This document shows, one piece after another, positions 17,727 to 25,875 of a stretch of 64,000 nt of DNA; position 1 is the first letter of the stretch; every line of letters begins with the position of its first letter. This stretch comes from Boseongicola sp. H5. Its GTDB lineage: Bacteria > Pseudomonadota > Alphaproteobacteria > Rhodobacterales > Rhodobacteraceae. A program made the translations under genes and the position numbers. The notes beneath the pieces are model-generated. The model worked only from the letters and a program-made list of their open reading frames with translations. It was not told where the DNA came from and did not search any database. The stretch spans positions 248,001 to 312,000 of the forward strand of contig JACNMN010000001.1 of assembly GCA_020622165.1 (NCBI GenBank), written 5' to 3'.

Positions 17727-18104
17727 TCAGTTTTCCGGCAGCGGCGGGGGCGAGGCGAAGGTGCGCGTCCGGCCGGTGCCGTCGGTGATGGTGACCGTGG
17801 CGAGCGGCGCGATGACATCCGGGCCGCCGAGGGCGGTGAAGATCTCCTCCAGCACATAGCGGACCGGGTTGGTGCGATCGTCGATCTCCACCGTGTAGGC
17901 ATAGGCGGTGGGGCAGCCTTGCAGCCGCCCGGACCAGCCGGCAGCGGCGCCCGGGGGCGCGGTGTCGGTGCAGGTCGTCCCGTTCGACATGGGCACGGTG
18001 ATGGTCGTGTCGGTCAGCGATACCGAGAGCGGGCGCGGCGGCCCGACGGTGCAGGCGACCAGCGCGAGGGCGGCGGCGGTTGTGAGGATCAGGGCGCGGG
18101 GCAT
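17727..18104 (-). CDS. Hypothetical lipoprotein
   Basis: The 125-residue protein has a lipoprotein signal (PRALILTTAAALALVAC, lipobox LVAC) and a beta-rich mature domain with two Cys (TTCTDT and LQGCPTAYAY) that may pair. It starts 19 bases downstream of the SLC13 gene stop on the same strand, so the two may be cotranscribed. The family is not recognised; this looks like a Rhodobacteraceae-restricted protein. The ATG at 18104 is chosen because it gives a standard signal peptide. Confidence 0.72.
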   Translation of the reverse strand: MPRALILTTAAALALVACTVGPPRPLSVSLTDTTITVPMSNGTTCTDTAPPGAAAGWSGRLQGCPTAYAYTVEIDDRTNPVRYVLEEIFTALGGPDVIAPLATVTITDGTGRTRTFASPPPLPEN

Positions 18105-18123
18105 GGGGGAATGTCCTTGTGGG

Positions 18124-19902
18124 TCAGAGGGGCCAGATGAGCGGAATGATGGCGCTGACCACAAGCCCGAGGCTCAATGTCAGCGGGATGCCCACCTTCA
18201 TGAAATCGGTGAATTTGTACCCGCCCGGGCCATAGACCAGCATGTTGGTCTGGTAGCCGATAGGGGTGGCGAAACTGGCCGAGGCTGCGATCATCACGGC
18301 GATGACCAGCGGCCGGGGATCGACGCCGATGGCCTGCGCCAGGCCGATGGCGACGGGCGTAACCACCACGGCGACGGCGTTGTTGGACACAAGCTCGGTC
18401 AGGATCGAGGTGATCAGGTAGATCGCCCAGACCAGCAGGAAGGGCGGCAGATCGGCCAGCCACGGGGCCAGCCCGCCTACCACCAGCGCCACCGCGCCCG
18501 TGGCCTGAAGCGCGGCGCCGATGGCGAGCATCGAGAAGATCAGCGCGAGCAGGCGGCCATCGACGGAGGCGAAGGCTTCGTCCGCGTCGATGCAGCGGGT
18601 CAGCAGCACCACCGCGACCGCGACGATCGCCAGAAGAAAGATCGGCGCGATGTTGAGCGCCGCGAGGATCACGATGCCCGCCATCGCGGCCAGTGCGATC
18701 GGCGCGTGGCTGCGGCGATAGGCGCGGGCCGACGGCTTGGAGACATCGACGAGGTCCATATCCACCGCCAGCCGCTGGATATCCGCCGGGTCGCCCTCCA
18801 ACAGCAGGGTGTCGCCCACGCGGACCACCAGATCGTCCAGTTGCCGGCCGATATTCTGGTTCCGCCGGTGCACAGCCAGCGGGTAGACCCCGTAGCGCCG
18901 GCGCAGGCGCAGCGAGCCCAGCGAGCGGCCGACCATGCCGCAGCCCGGCGTGATCAGCACCTCCACCGTCTGGGTCGCGACCGAGCTGAGCTTGTCGACC
19001 GTGCGGAGCTGCTTGTTGGCCTGAAGGCCCAGAACCTCGGACATTTCCGTGCGCAGAACCACCCGGTCGCCGGCGCAAAGCTCCACATCGGCCATGTTCC
19101 GGCGCAAGGAGGCGTCGCCGCGCAGCACGTCGATCAGGCGCACGCCGTCGCGGCTGAAAATGTCGACCTCGTTGACATTCTGGCCAATGAGCGCGCTGTC
19201 CTCGGGCAGGGCCACCTCGGTGAAGAATTTCATCTTGCCCCGGTTCGACAGCATATCGGCCATCGACCCGCGATCGGGCAGCAGGCGCGGCGCGATCACG
19301 CCCAGATAGAGCATGCCCCAGGCCACCACGACGAGGCCAATGGGCGTGATCTCGAAAATCGTGAAGGGTTCGAGCCCCTGCGCGCGCGCGACGCCATCGA
19401 CCAGCAGATTGGTCGAGGTGCCGATGAGCGTCAGCGTGCCGCCCATGATCGCGCCATAGCTGAGCGGGATCAGCAGTTTCGAGGCCGGACGGCCGAGCGA
19501 CCGCGCGATCTGCACGAAGACCGGGATCATCACCACGACGACGGGCGTGTTCGACACGAAGGCCGAACCGACGACGACAAAGGCCATCAGCGCGCCCAGC
19601 GCCACGAAGGGCCGGGTCTGGGCCTTGGCCTCCGCCAGGGCGGTGAACCGTTCAAGCGATCCGGTGCGCACCAGCGCGCCCATGGTGATGAACATCGCCG
19701 CGATGGTCCATGGCGCGGGATTGGACAGAACCGCAAGCGCATCGGCATAGGGCAGAAGCCCGGTGACCAGCAGAAGCGATACCCCCGCCAGCGCCACCAC
19801 CTCCGTCGGGTAGCGTTCGCGAATGAACATCACGAACATCAGGCCCACCACCGCAAGCGTCGCGATGGCCTGGGTCTGGGCCGATAGGGTCAGGTCGATC
19901 AT
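18124..19902 (-). CDS. SLC13-family permease with TrkA-C domains (second type)
   Basis: This 592-residue inner-membrane protein has the same three-part layout as the gene at 15671-17446: an N-terminal half with FVSNTPVVVVMIPVF and LIGTSTNLLVDG, two RCK_C-like domains at about 200-370, and a C-terminal half with TELVSNNAVAVVVTPV and TPIGYQTNMLVYGPGG. The TSTN and YQTN motifs place it in the SLC13/YfbS-like group of anion transporters. Sequence divergence from the other copy is large, so this is not a recent duplication. Confidence 0.9.
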   Translation of the reverse strand: MIDLTLSAQTQAIATLAVVGLMFVMFIRERYPTEVVALAGVSLLLVTGLLPYADALAVLSNPAPWTIAAMFITMGALVRTGSLERFTALAEAKAQTRPFVALGALMAFVVVGSAFVSNTPVVVVMIPVFVQIARSLGRPASKLLIPLSYGAIMGGTLTLIGTSTNLLVDGVARAQGLEPFTIFEITPIGLVVVAWGMLYLGVIAPRLLPDRGSMADMLSNRGKMKFFTEVALPEDSALIGQNVNEVDIFSRDGVRLIDVLRGDASLRRNMADVELCAGDRVVLRTEMSEVLGLQANKQLRTVDKLSSVATQTVEVLITPGCGMVGRSLGSLRLRRRYGVYPLAVHRRNQNIGRQLDDLVVRVGDTLLLEGDPADIQRLAVDMDLVDVSKPSARAYRRSHAPIALAAMAGIVILAALNIAPIFLLAIVAVAVVLLTRCIDADEAFASVDGRLLALIFSMLAIGAALQATGAVALVVGGLAPWLADLPPFLLVWAIYLITSILTELVSNNAVAVVVTPVAIGLAQAIGVDPRPLVIAVMIAASASFATPIGYQTNMLVYGPGGYKFTDFMKVGIPLTLSLGLVVSAIIPLIWPL

Positions 19903-19923
19903 GGATGCCCCTGCGCGGCTGCC

Positions 19924-20853
19924 TCAGCGCGCATCATTCCCGATGCCGGCACCGCCGTCCAGCACCTCTTTCGGGCGCGGCTGCACCAGAAAGAGCCCCG
20001 CGAACATGACCGCGATGGCCGCCCAGACCCAAGGGGAGTAGGTTTCGCCGAGGATCAGCTTGGCCCAGAGGATGCCGCTGCCGGTGACCAGATAGCTGAC
20101 CTGCGCCGCGAAAACCGCGCCCGCGCGCCCGACCAGCCATACATATCCCGCATAGGCGATGGCATGGAACGTGCCCAAGGCAAGGATCGCAAGGTCGGGC
20201 GTCCCGTAGGGCGGCAGCGGCGAAATCCATTGCCCGGTCATCAGCGCCAGCGGTGCGGTCAGAACGATGCCGACCAGCGAGGCGCCCAGCAAAACCTGCA
20301 CCGGGTCGAGCCCTTCGGTGCCGTAGCGCGACACGAAATTGCCCTCGATCGCGTAGAAGGTGGGCGCGATCAGCGCCACGGGCAACCACCAGACCATGGC
20401 CCGGTCGGGCAGGCTCGTCTCGGGGGCCGCGATCATCACGATGGCGATGAGGCCAAGCACCAGGCCCAGAAACCGCAGGCCCGAAAACCGGTCGAGACCC
20501 CATGCCAGCGCGATGGGAAAGGCCAGCATCGGCACCAGCGAGATGACGATGGACAAGATGCCCGAGGGCAGATGGATGGCGGCGGTATAGCTGGCGGAGT
20601 TCGGCAACAACGTGCCGATCAGCGCGATGATGACATAGAGCGCGATATGGCGCGGGCCCCGCGGCAGGCCCCGGCCCCGCAGAAGGTTGATCGTACCCAG
20701 AAGCACGGCGCCGATGACGACCTGCCAGAAGATGATGCCGAAATGGCGGTAGCCTTCGGACACGGCGATCTTGGTCAGCGGGTGGGTGATGCCCCAGGCC
20801 GCGCCGATGCAGAGCAGAAGGCCCAGAAGCGACGCGGCATCGCGCCGTTTCAC
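19924..20853 (-). CDS. DMT-superfamily exporter (EamA family)
   Basis: The 309-residue protein has ten predicted helices in two EamA repeats (PLTKIAVSEGYRHFGIIF in the first, AAQVSYLVTGSGILWAKLILGE in the second). Its ATG overlaps the stop of the upstream YmdB-like gene (ATGA), implying coupled translation. The substrate is unknown. Confidence 0.87.
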   Translation of the reverse strand: MKRRDAASLLGLLLCIGAAWGITHPLTKIAVSEGYRHFGIIFWQVVIGAVLLGTINLLRGRGLPRGPRHIALYVIIALIGTLLPNSASYTAAIHLPSGILSIVISLVPMLAFPIALAWGLDRFSGLRFLGLVLGLIAIVMIAAPETSLPDRAMVWWLPVALIAPTFYAIEGNFVSRYGTEGLDPVQVLLGASLVGIVLTAPLALMTGQWISPLPPYGTPDLAILALGTFHAIAYAGYVWLVGRAGAVFAAQVSYLVTGSGILWAKLILGETYSPWVWAAIAVMFAGLFLVQPRPKEVLDGGAGIGNDAR

Positions 20854-21662
20854 GGAACCGTCTCCTGCAGGCGGCCGCCGATGCGCACCGGCTGGATGCG
20901 GCCGGCCCTGCCCGTCCGGTCATCGGTTTCCAGATAGACGCCCGACAGGGTCGCCTCCCCGGCGGCGGGGGTGAAGCGCTCTTTCGGCATGCCGGTGATG
21001 AAGCGGCGCAGCGGCTCGGTCTTCTCCATCCCGATGACGGAATGATAATCGCCGCACATCCCCGCATCGGTCATGTAGCCGGTGCCGCCCGGCAGGATCT
21101 GCGCGTCGCCGGTGGGCACATGGGTATGGGTCCCCACCACGAGGCTGGCGCGGCCGTCGCAGAAATGACCCACGGCCATCTTCTCCGATGTCGCCTCGGC
21201 GTGGATATCGACGATCACCGCCTGCGCCTGCCCGCCCATGGGATAGGTCGCCAGCGTACCCTGCAACGCGGAAAACGGATCGTCGAAGGGCCGTTTCATG
21301 AAGACCTGGCCCAGCGCCTGGGCCACCAGCACCTTGCGCCCGCCCGCCGCATCGAACAGCCGCGCGCCCTTGCCCGGCGCGGATTTGGAGAAGTTCAGCG
21401 GCCGAAGGATGCGCGGCTCGCTCTCGATGAATTGCAGCATGTCGCGCTGGTCGAACGCATGATCGCCAAGCGTCAGGCAATCGATCCCGGCGTCCAGCAG
21501 GGTTTTCGCATGCGCCGCCGACAGCCCCGCGCCCGAGGTCGCGTTTTCGCCGTTGACCACGACGAAATCCAGCCGCCAGTCTTCGCGCAGCCGGGGCACA
21601 TGGGCCACCACCGCCGCCCGGCCCGCCCGGCCCATCACATCGCCCAGAAACAAACATCTCAT
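20850..21662 (-). CDS. YmdB-family metallophosphoesterase (TIGR00282)
   Basis: The protein of about 270 residues is a calcineurin-like phosphoesterase of the YmdB group. Metal ligands are visible in order: FLGDVMGRAGR, VNGENATSGAGL, TLGDHAFDQ and the C-terminal VVGTHTHVPT. The Bacillus YmdB hydrolyses 2',3'-cyclic nucleotides and affects biofilm and RNA turnover; the role here is inferred from the family. Two ATGs (21662 and 21668) are equally good. It overlaps the DMT exporter gene by four bases. Confidence 0.9.
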   Translation of the reverse strand: MRCLFLGDVMGRAGRAAVVAHVPRLREDWRLDFVVVNGENATSGAGLSAAHAKTLLDAGIDCLTLGDHAFDQRDMLQFIESEPRILRPLNFSKSAPGKGARLFDAAGGRKVLVAQALGQVFMKRPFDDPFSALQGTLATYPMGGQAQAVIVDIHAEATSEKMAVGHFCDGRASLVVGTHTHVPTGDAQILPGGTGYMTDAGMCGDYHSVIGMEKTEPLRRFITGMPKERFTPAAGEATLSGVYLETDDRTGRAGRIQPVRIGGRLQETVP

Positions 21663-21689
21663 GGGCATCGGCTTAGGGCCTGTGCCGCC

Positions 21690-22265
21690 TCACGGCAAGG
21701 GCGGTTCTGGCGGGCGGATCGTTCCCGCCTCGGTCACCACGGCGTCAAGGGGCTGGTCCGTGGGCTCCACCGGCAGGGGCGGCAATTGCTGCGCGGCGAA
21801 GGCGAAGCCCACGGCCCGGACGGGGCCGTTGGCCCGCAGGCGCGCCAGGGTCCGGTCGTAGAACCCGCCGCCATAGCCAAGCCGGTTGGCCGCCCGATCG
21901 AACCCCACAAGCGGCACGATCAGGATATCGGGCTCCAGCCAGTCGCCATCTGCCGGGATCAGGGCGCCGAACGGGCCCGGGACCATCTCCGCGGCCGGTG
22001 TCCATTCCCGGAAGCGCAGCGGTTCGCCCTTCGCCGCGATCACCGGAACGCAGACACGGTTGCGCGCGGCAAGCGCCGTCATCGCCGGGATCGGGTCAAG
22101 CTCCGTCCGGATCGGCATGTAGCCCGAGATGACATGGCCGGAGACCGGCCCGATCTCGGCCAGGAGCGCGGCGGTGGCCGCCAGCCCGTGACCTTCCGCG
22201 AAGGCGGCCTTGCGCGCGGCATAGGCGTCGCGGCGAAGTGCCGCTTTCTGCTCGGACAGGGTCAT
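21690..22265 (-). CDS. 5-formyltetrahydrofolate cyclo-ligase
   Basis: The 191-residue enzyme converts 5-formyl-THF and ATP to 5,10-methenyl-THF. Seen: the N-terminal basic helix KAALRRDAYAARK, the MPIRTELDP loop and the diagnostic RLGYGGGFYDRTLARL. The start ATG at 22265 is followed by MTLSEQKAALRR; longer starts read into a GC-rich leader. In alpha- and gammaproteobacteria this gene often follows the 6S RNA gene; a structured leader with a T run precedes it here (22342-22480). Confidence 0.9.
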   Translation of the reverse strand: MTLSEQKAALRRDAYAARKAAFAEGHGLAATAALLAEIGPVSGHVISGYMPIRTELDPIPAMTALAARNRVCVPVIAAKGEPLRFREWTPAAEMVPGPFGALIPADGDWLEPDILIVPLVGFDRAANRLGYGGGFYDRTLARLRANGPVRAVGFAFAAQQLPPLPVEPTDQPLDAVVTEAGTIRPPEPPLP

Positions 22266-22341
22266 CGGCGCGGATATCCCGGGGCTGGACGGTATCGGAT
22301 CATGGACAGGAGCGTTCGCGCCGAATGCCCGGCGACGCAAC

Positions 22342-22480
22342 AAAAAACGCCCGCATGCCGAGACCGGGCCGGGCCGGATGACGGGATGACCAGGGGGGCC
22401 GGCGCACGGGGCGGACGGCCCGGCCCCGGCCACAAGGCTTTGCGAAACCGCCCGGCGCGCGGTAGGCAGGAGGGCATCGT
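22342..22480 (-). ncRNA. Structured leader or small RNA candidate before the cyclo-ligase gene
   Basis: On the minus strand, 5' segments (GCCC, GCC, ACC, GCGCCGGGC) pair in order with 3' segments (GCCCGGC, GGU, GGC, GGGC), giving a rod with internal loops, followed by six T residues at 22342-22347. This could be a small RNA such as 6S linked to the downstream gene, or simply the leader of the cyclo-ligase mRNA. A better 6S candidate lies at 47797-47952, and extreme GC content makes chance pairing easy. Confidence 0.25.
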
Positions 22481-22495
22481 TCCGGGAGACACGCC

Positions 22496-23110
22496 ATGCT
22501 GAGCCTAGATCACATCGCCATCGCCACGTCCGATCTGACCACCGGCACGGTCTGGGCGGAGACGGCCTTCGGCGTGCCGCTTGAGCCCGGCGGGACCCAC
22601 GCGGAGATGGGCACCCATAACCGGCTGCTGTCGCTGGGGCCCGAGGAATACCTGGAGGTCATCGCGATAGACCCCGATGGGGCCGCGCCCGGGCAGCCGC
22701 GCTGGTTCGATCTGGACCGGTTCCGCGGCCCGACCCGGCCGGGCGCGTGGATCGCCCGCGTGCCCGATCTGGATGCGGCCATCGCCGCCGCGCCCGACGG
22801 GATCGGGGTGGCCTGGTCGCTGAGCCGGGCCGGTCTGCGCTGGCGGATGGCGATACCCGTGGATGGCAGGCTGCCCTTCGATGGCCTGTTTCCGGCGCTG
22901 ATCGAATGGGAGGGGGCGGCCCACCCTGCCCCGCGCCTGCCCGATCGGGGCGTGCGGCTGACCGGGCTGACCCTTGCCCATCCGCAAGCGGACGCGCTGC
23001 GCGCGGTCCTTGCCCCGCTATTCGACGACCCGAGGCTGGAGATCGTGGCCGAGGACAGCCCCTATCTGGGCCTGCGGTTCGACACCGCCCGCGGGCCGCT
23101 CGACCTGTGA
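22496..23110 (+). CDS. VOC/glyoxalase-like domain protein
   Basis: The 204-residue protein starts with the vicinal-oxygen-chelate pattern SLDHIAIATSDLTTGTVWAE and GGTHAEMGTHNRLLSLG, as in the Glyoxalase_3-like (DUF3855-type) group. A second half beginning VRLTGLTLAHPQA suggests a duplicated VOC unit. The metal ligands expected at the His of LDHIA and Glu of EEYLEVI are present. The substrate is unknown. It overlaps the next gene by four bases (GTGA). Confidence 0.83.
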   Translation: MLSLDHIAIATSDLTTGTVWAETAFGVPLEPGGTHAEMGTHNRLLSLGPEEYLEVIAIDPDGAAPGQPRWFDLDRFRGPTRPGAWIARVPDLDAAIAAAPDGIGVAWSLSRAGLRWRMAIPVDGRLPFDGLFPALIEWEGAAHPAPRLPDRGVRLTGLTLAHPQADALRAVLAPLFDDPRLEIVAEDSPYLGLRFDTARGPLDL

Positions 23111-23577
23111 TCCGCGGGGCCCGCGGCGAGGATGCCGCGGCGATCGCGGCGATCTGGACCGATGTCATCACCGGCAGCACGGCCACCTTCACGACCGTGC
23201 CGAAAACCGCCGGCGCGGTGACCGATGCTTTGGCCGCGCAGCCGTTCTTCGTGTCGGAAACCGCGGGCGCGGTATCGGGGTTCGCCACCTATGGCGCGTT
23301 CCGGGCCGGGCCCGGCTATGCGCGGACGGCGGAGCATTCGATCCATATCGCGCCGGCGGCGCGGGGCCGGGGCGAGGGCCGCGCGCTGATGGCCGCGCTT
23401 GAGGCGCATGCGCGGGGCCGGACCATCCATTCGATGATCGCGGGCCTCTCGGCGGAGAATGCAGCCGGGCGCGGGTTCCACGCGGCGCTGGGGTATCGGG
23501 AGGTCGCCCGTATCCCGCAGGCGGGCTGGAAATTCGGACGCTGGCACGATCTTGTGCTGATGCAGAAATTCCTCTGA
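23107..23577 (+). CDS. GNAT acetyltransferase, phosphinothricin acetyltransferase-like
   Basis: The 156-residue product starts at GTG 23107, overlapping the previous stop codon. It begins MIRGARGEDAAAIAAIWTDV and contains the acetyl-CoA loop ARGRGEGRALM and a C-terminal SAENAAGRGFHAALGYREV, as in the Pat/Bar/YncA group. Such enzymes acetylate phosphinothricin or methionine sulfoximine/sulfone-type compounds. No ATG fits the conserved start. Confidence 0.85.
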   Translation: MIRGARGEDAAAIAAIWTDVITGSTATFTTVPKTAGAVTDALAAQPFFVSETAGAVSGFATYGAFRAGPGYARTAEHSIHIAPAARGRGEGRALMAALEAHARGRTIHSMIAGLSAENAAGRGFHAALGYREVARIPQAGWKFGRWHDLVLMQKFL

Positions 23578-23610
23578 CATCCCCGGCGGTTTCCCGCTAA
23601 AAGCGCTTCA

Positions 23611-24294
23611 ATGTCGCTTTGGACCCGCATAACGGACGCGCTTTCGGCACTCGCCAAGGGCGAAGGGCTGGGCGCGGTCTTCGACAGGCTGCGCAGCCCG
23701 CCGGAACGGTCGGTGGCCTTTACCATCGCGGTCATCGCGCTCAGCGCAAAGATGGCCAAGGCCGACGGGCTGGTGACCCGCGACGAGGTGACCGCCTTTC
23801 GCGAGGTGTTCCAGGTCCCCGCCGAGGAGGAGGAGGCGGCGTCCCGGGTGTTCAATCTGGCGCGGGAGGATGTGGCGGGGTTCGAGGAATATGCCGCGCG
23901 CATTGCGCGGATGTTCGCCGATAATCCCGCCGTCCTGTCGGACCTGATGGAGGGGCTTTTCCACATCGCCTGCGCCGACGGGGCCTATCACCCCAAGGAG
24001 GACATGTTTCTGGAACGGGTGGCGGAGATCTTCGGGATGAGCCCGCGCGATTTCACGTCCCTGCGCGCGCGCCACGTGCCCGATGCCGCCCCCGACCCGT
24101 ATGCGGTTCTGGGCGTCGACAGCACCATGCCGCTGGAGGAGATCCGCGCGGTCTGGCGCAGTCAGGTGCGCGAGACCCATCCCGACAGGATGATGGGCCG
24201 GGGCGTGCCGGAGGAAGCCATTCGTCTCGCCGAGATGCGGCTGCGAAGCATCAACCGGGCGTGGGAGGAGATCTCCGCCCATCGCCGGGGCTGA
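23611..24294 (+). CDS. TerB plus J-domain protein (cytoplasmic DjlA-like)
   Basis: The 227-residue protein has a TerB-type helical domain (about residues 35-150, with KMAKADGLVTRDEV and ACADGAYHPKEDMF, the acidic metal-type repeats) and a C-terminal J domain (about 160-225) with the HPD triad in ETHPDRMM. DjlA of E. coli has the same order but an N-terminal membrane anchor, which is not obvious here. It is expected to stimulate DnaK. It lies eight bases upstream of the next gene. Confidence 0.9.
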   Translation: MSLWTRITDALSALAKGEGLGAVFDRLRSPPERSVAFTIAVIALSAKMAKADGLVTRDEVTAFREVFQVPAEEEEAASRVFNLAREDVAGFEEYAARIARMFADNPAVLSDLMEGLFHIACADGAYHPKEDMFLERVAEIFGMSPRDFTSLRARHVPDAAPDPYAVLGVDSTMPLEEIRAVWRSQVRETHPDRMMGRGVPEEAIRLAEMRLRSINRAWEEISAHRRG

Positions 24295-24301
24295 AACCGC
24301 G

Positions 24302-25348
24302 ATGCGCATCGCCACCTATAACGTGGAATGGTTCGCCAACCTGTTCGACGATGACGGCGCGCTTCTGGACGATGACGGCTGGTCCGGGCGGCAGGACGTG
24401 ACCCGTTCGGCGCAGATCGCCGCACTAGGCTACGTGTTTCAGGCGCTCGATGTCGATGCGGTGCTGGTGGTGGAGGCGCCCGACAGTTCCCGCCACCGCA
24501 ACGGCGCCACCGCCCTTGAGCGGTTCGCCATGCGGTTCGGGCTGCGGGCGCGGCGCGCGCAGGCGGGCTTCACCAATGACACCCAGCAGGAACTGATCCT
24601 GCTCCATGATCCCGATGTGATGGCCGCGCGCCACGACCCGATCGGTGCGGCCACCGGCAAGAAGGGCCGGGACGGCGCGCCGCGCTTCGACGGGACGTTC
24701 CGGATCGACCTCGATATCGACGCGACCGAGGATCTGGTGCGGTTTTCCAAACCGCCGCTCGAAGTGGCTCTGGACACGGCGGCGGGCGCGCTGCGCCTGA
24801 TCGGGGTCCATGTGAAATCGAAGGCGCCGCATGGCGCGCGCGGCGATGACGAGCTGATGCGGATCGCCATCGCCAACCGCCGCAAGCAGCTGGCGCAGTG
24901 TATCTGGCTGCGCGCGCGTGTCGATCATCATCTGGATGCGGGCGAGCCCCTGATCCTGCTGGGCGATTTCAACGACGGGCCGGGGCTCGACGAATATGAG
25001 AAGCTCTTCGGCCGATCGGGCGTGGAGATCGTTCTGGGCAAGGATCTGCCCCCCGACAGGCAGCTGTTCGACCCCCATGCGCGCCGCGCGCTGCAAAGCC
25101 GGATCGCGGCCCAGCCCACGACCGCGCGGTTCTATCTGCGCGATGAAAACCGGTTTCTGTCGGCCCTGCTGGATTACGTGATGATCAGCCCCGATCTGCG
25201 CCCGCGGGCGCGGCGCTGGCGCATCTGGCACCCATTCGACGACCCAGATTGCTGGCGCGACGAGACGCTGGGGCGCGCGCTTCTGACCGCGTCGGACCAT
25301 TTCCCGGTCGTTCTGGAGCTTGACGGGCCGGACGGCCTTTCCCCTTAA
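24302..25348 (+). CDS. Endonuclease/exonuclease/phosphatase-family protein
   Basis: The 348-residue EEP-fold hydrolase starts MRIATYNVEWFANLF. Catalytic segments seen: the N of YNVEW, VLVVEAPD (metal Glu), LIGVHVKSKAP, LILLGDFNDGPG (D and N) and the final ASDHFPVVLEL (D/H). No signal peptide is visible, so a cytosolic phosphodiesterase or nuclease is most likely; the exact substrate is unknown. The distal part overlaps the start region of the next gene's leader. Confidence 0.88.
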   Translation: MRIATYNVEWFANLFDDDGALLDDDGWSGRQDVTRSAQIAALGYVFQALDVDAVLVVEAPDSSRHRNGATALERFAMRFGLRARRAQAGFTNDTQQELILLHDPDVMAARHDPIGAATGKKGRDGAPRFDGTFRIDLDIDATEDLVRFSKPPLEVALDTAAGALRLIGVHVKSKAPHGARGDDELMRIAIANRRKQLAQCIWLRARVDHHLDAGEPLILLGDFNDGPGLDEYEKLFGRSGVEIVLGKDLPPDRQLFDPHARRALQSRIAAQPTTARFYLRDENRFLSALLDYVMISPDLRPRARRWRIWHPFDDPDCWRDETLGRALLTASDHFPVVLELDGPDGLSP

Positions 25349-25379
25349 ATCACGCCGTGAAATGCCCTATATCGAGGTC

Positions 25380-25742
25380 ATGAAACAGCTCGCCCCCGCC
25401 GCCCTCGTCGCCCTGAGCCTCCTTGCCGCGCCCGCCCCCGCCCTCGCGCAGGACGGCGCGGAGCCCGAGAGCGGCTTTCGCGAAGGTCTTGATCTCTTCG
25501 CGCGGGGCGCGGAGCTGATCCTTGAAGGGCTGCGCGAGGAAATGGAGCCGATGCTGGAGGAGATCCAGCCCTTCCTGGAAGAGGAGATGCTGCCCTTCAT
25601 GCAGGGTCTGGCCGATGCGATGGACGACATGACCGCCTATCATCCGCCCGAACGCCTGCCCAACGGGGATATCATCATCCGCCGCCGCGACGACATGCCC
25701 GTTCTGCCCGAACCGGGCGAAGGCGGCGAGGTGGAGCTTTAG
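25380..25742 (+). CDS. Exported acidic helical protein
   Basis: The 120-residue protein has a clear signal peptide (KQLAPAALVALSLLAAPAPALAQ). The mature part contains an acidic amphipathic helical stretch (LILEGLREEMEPMLEEI and so on) and a C-terminal DIIIRRRDDMPVLPE. It is a type of short periplasmic protein common in this family; the function is unknown. The ATG at 25380 is used because upstream in-frame starts lack a signal. Confidence 0.75.
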   Translation: MKQLAPAALVALSLLAAPAPALAQDGAEPESGFREGLDLFARGAELILEGLREEMEPMLEEIQPFLEEEMLPFMQGLADAMDDMTAYHPPERLPNGDIIIRRRDDMPVLPEPGEGGEVEL

Positions 25743-25875
25743 GCCACGCCGCCGCATCCCCGGACGGACCGGGTGCCGGGCCGCCCGCGGGGACGAATTG
25801 CGCCCGGAGGGGTTGAGGCTCAACCCCCGCTGGCTCATATCAGGGGGGAACGCGATCCAGCCCCGAGGTTTTCCG

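Noticed and set aside
15671-19902. The two SLC13 genes as a recent inverted duplication
   Set aside because: They share domain order and key motifs but the protein sequences are very different, so any common origin is ancient.
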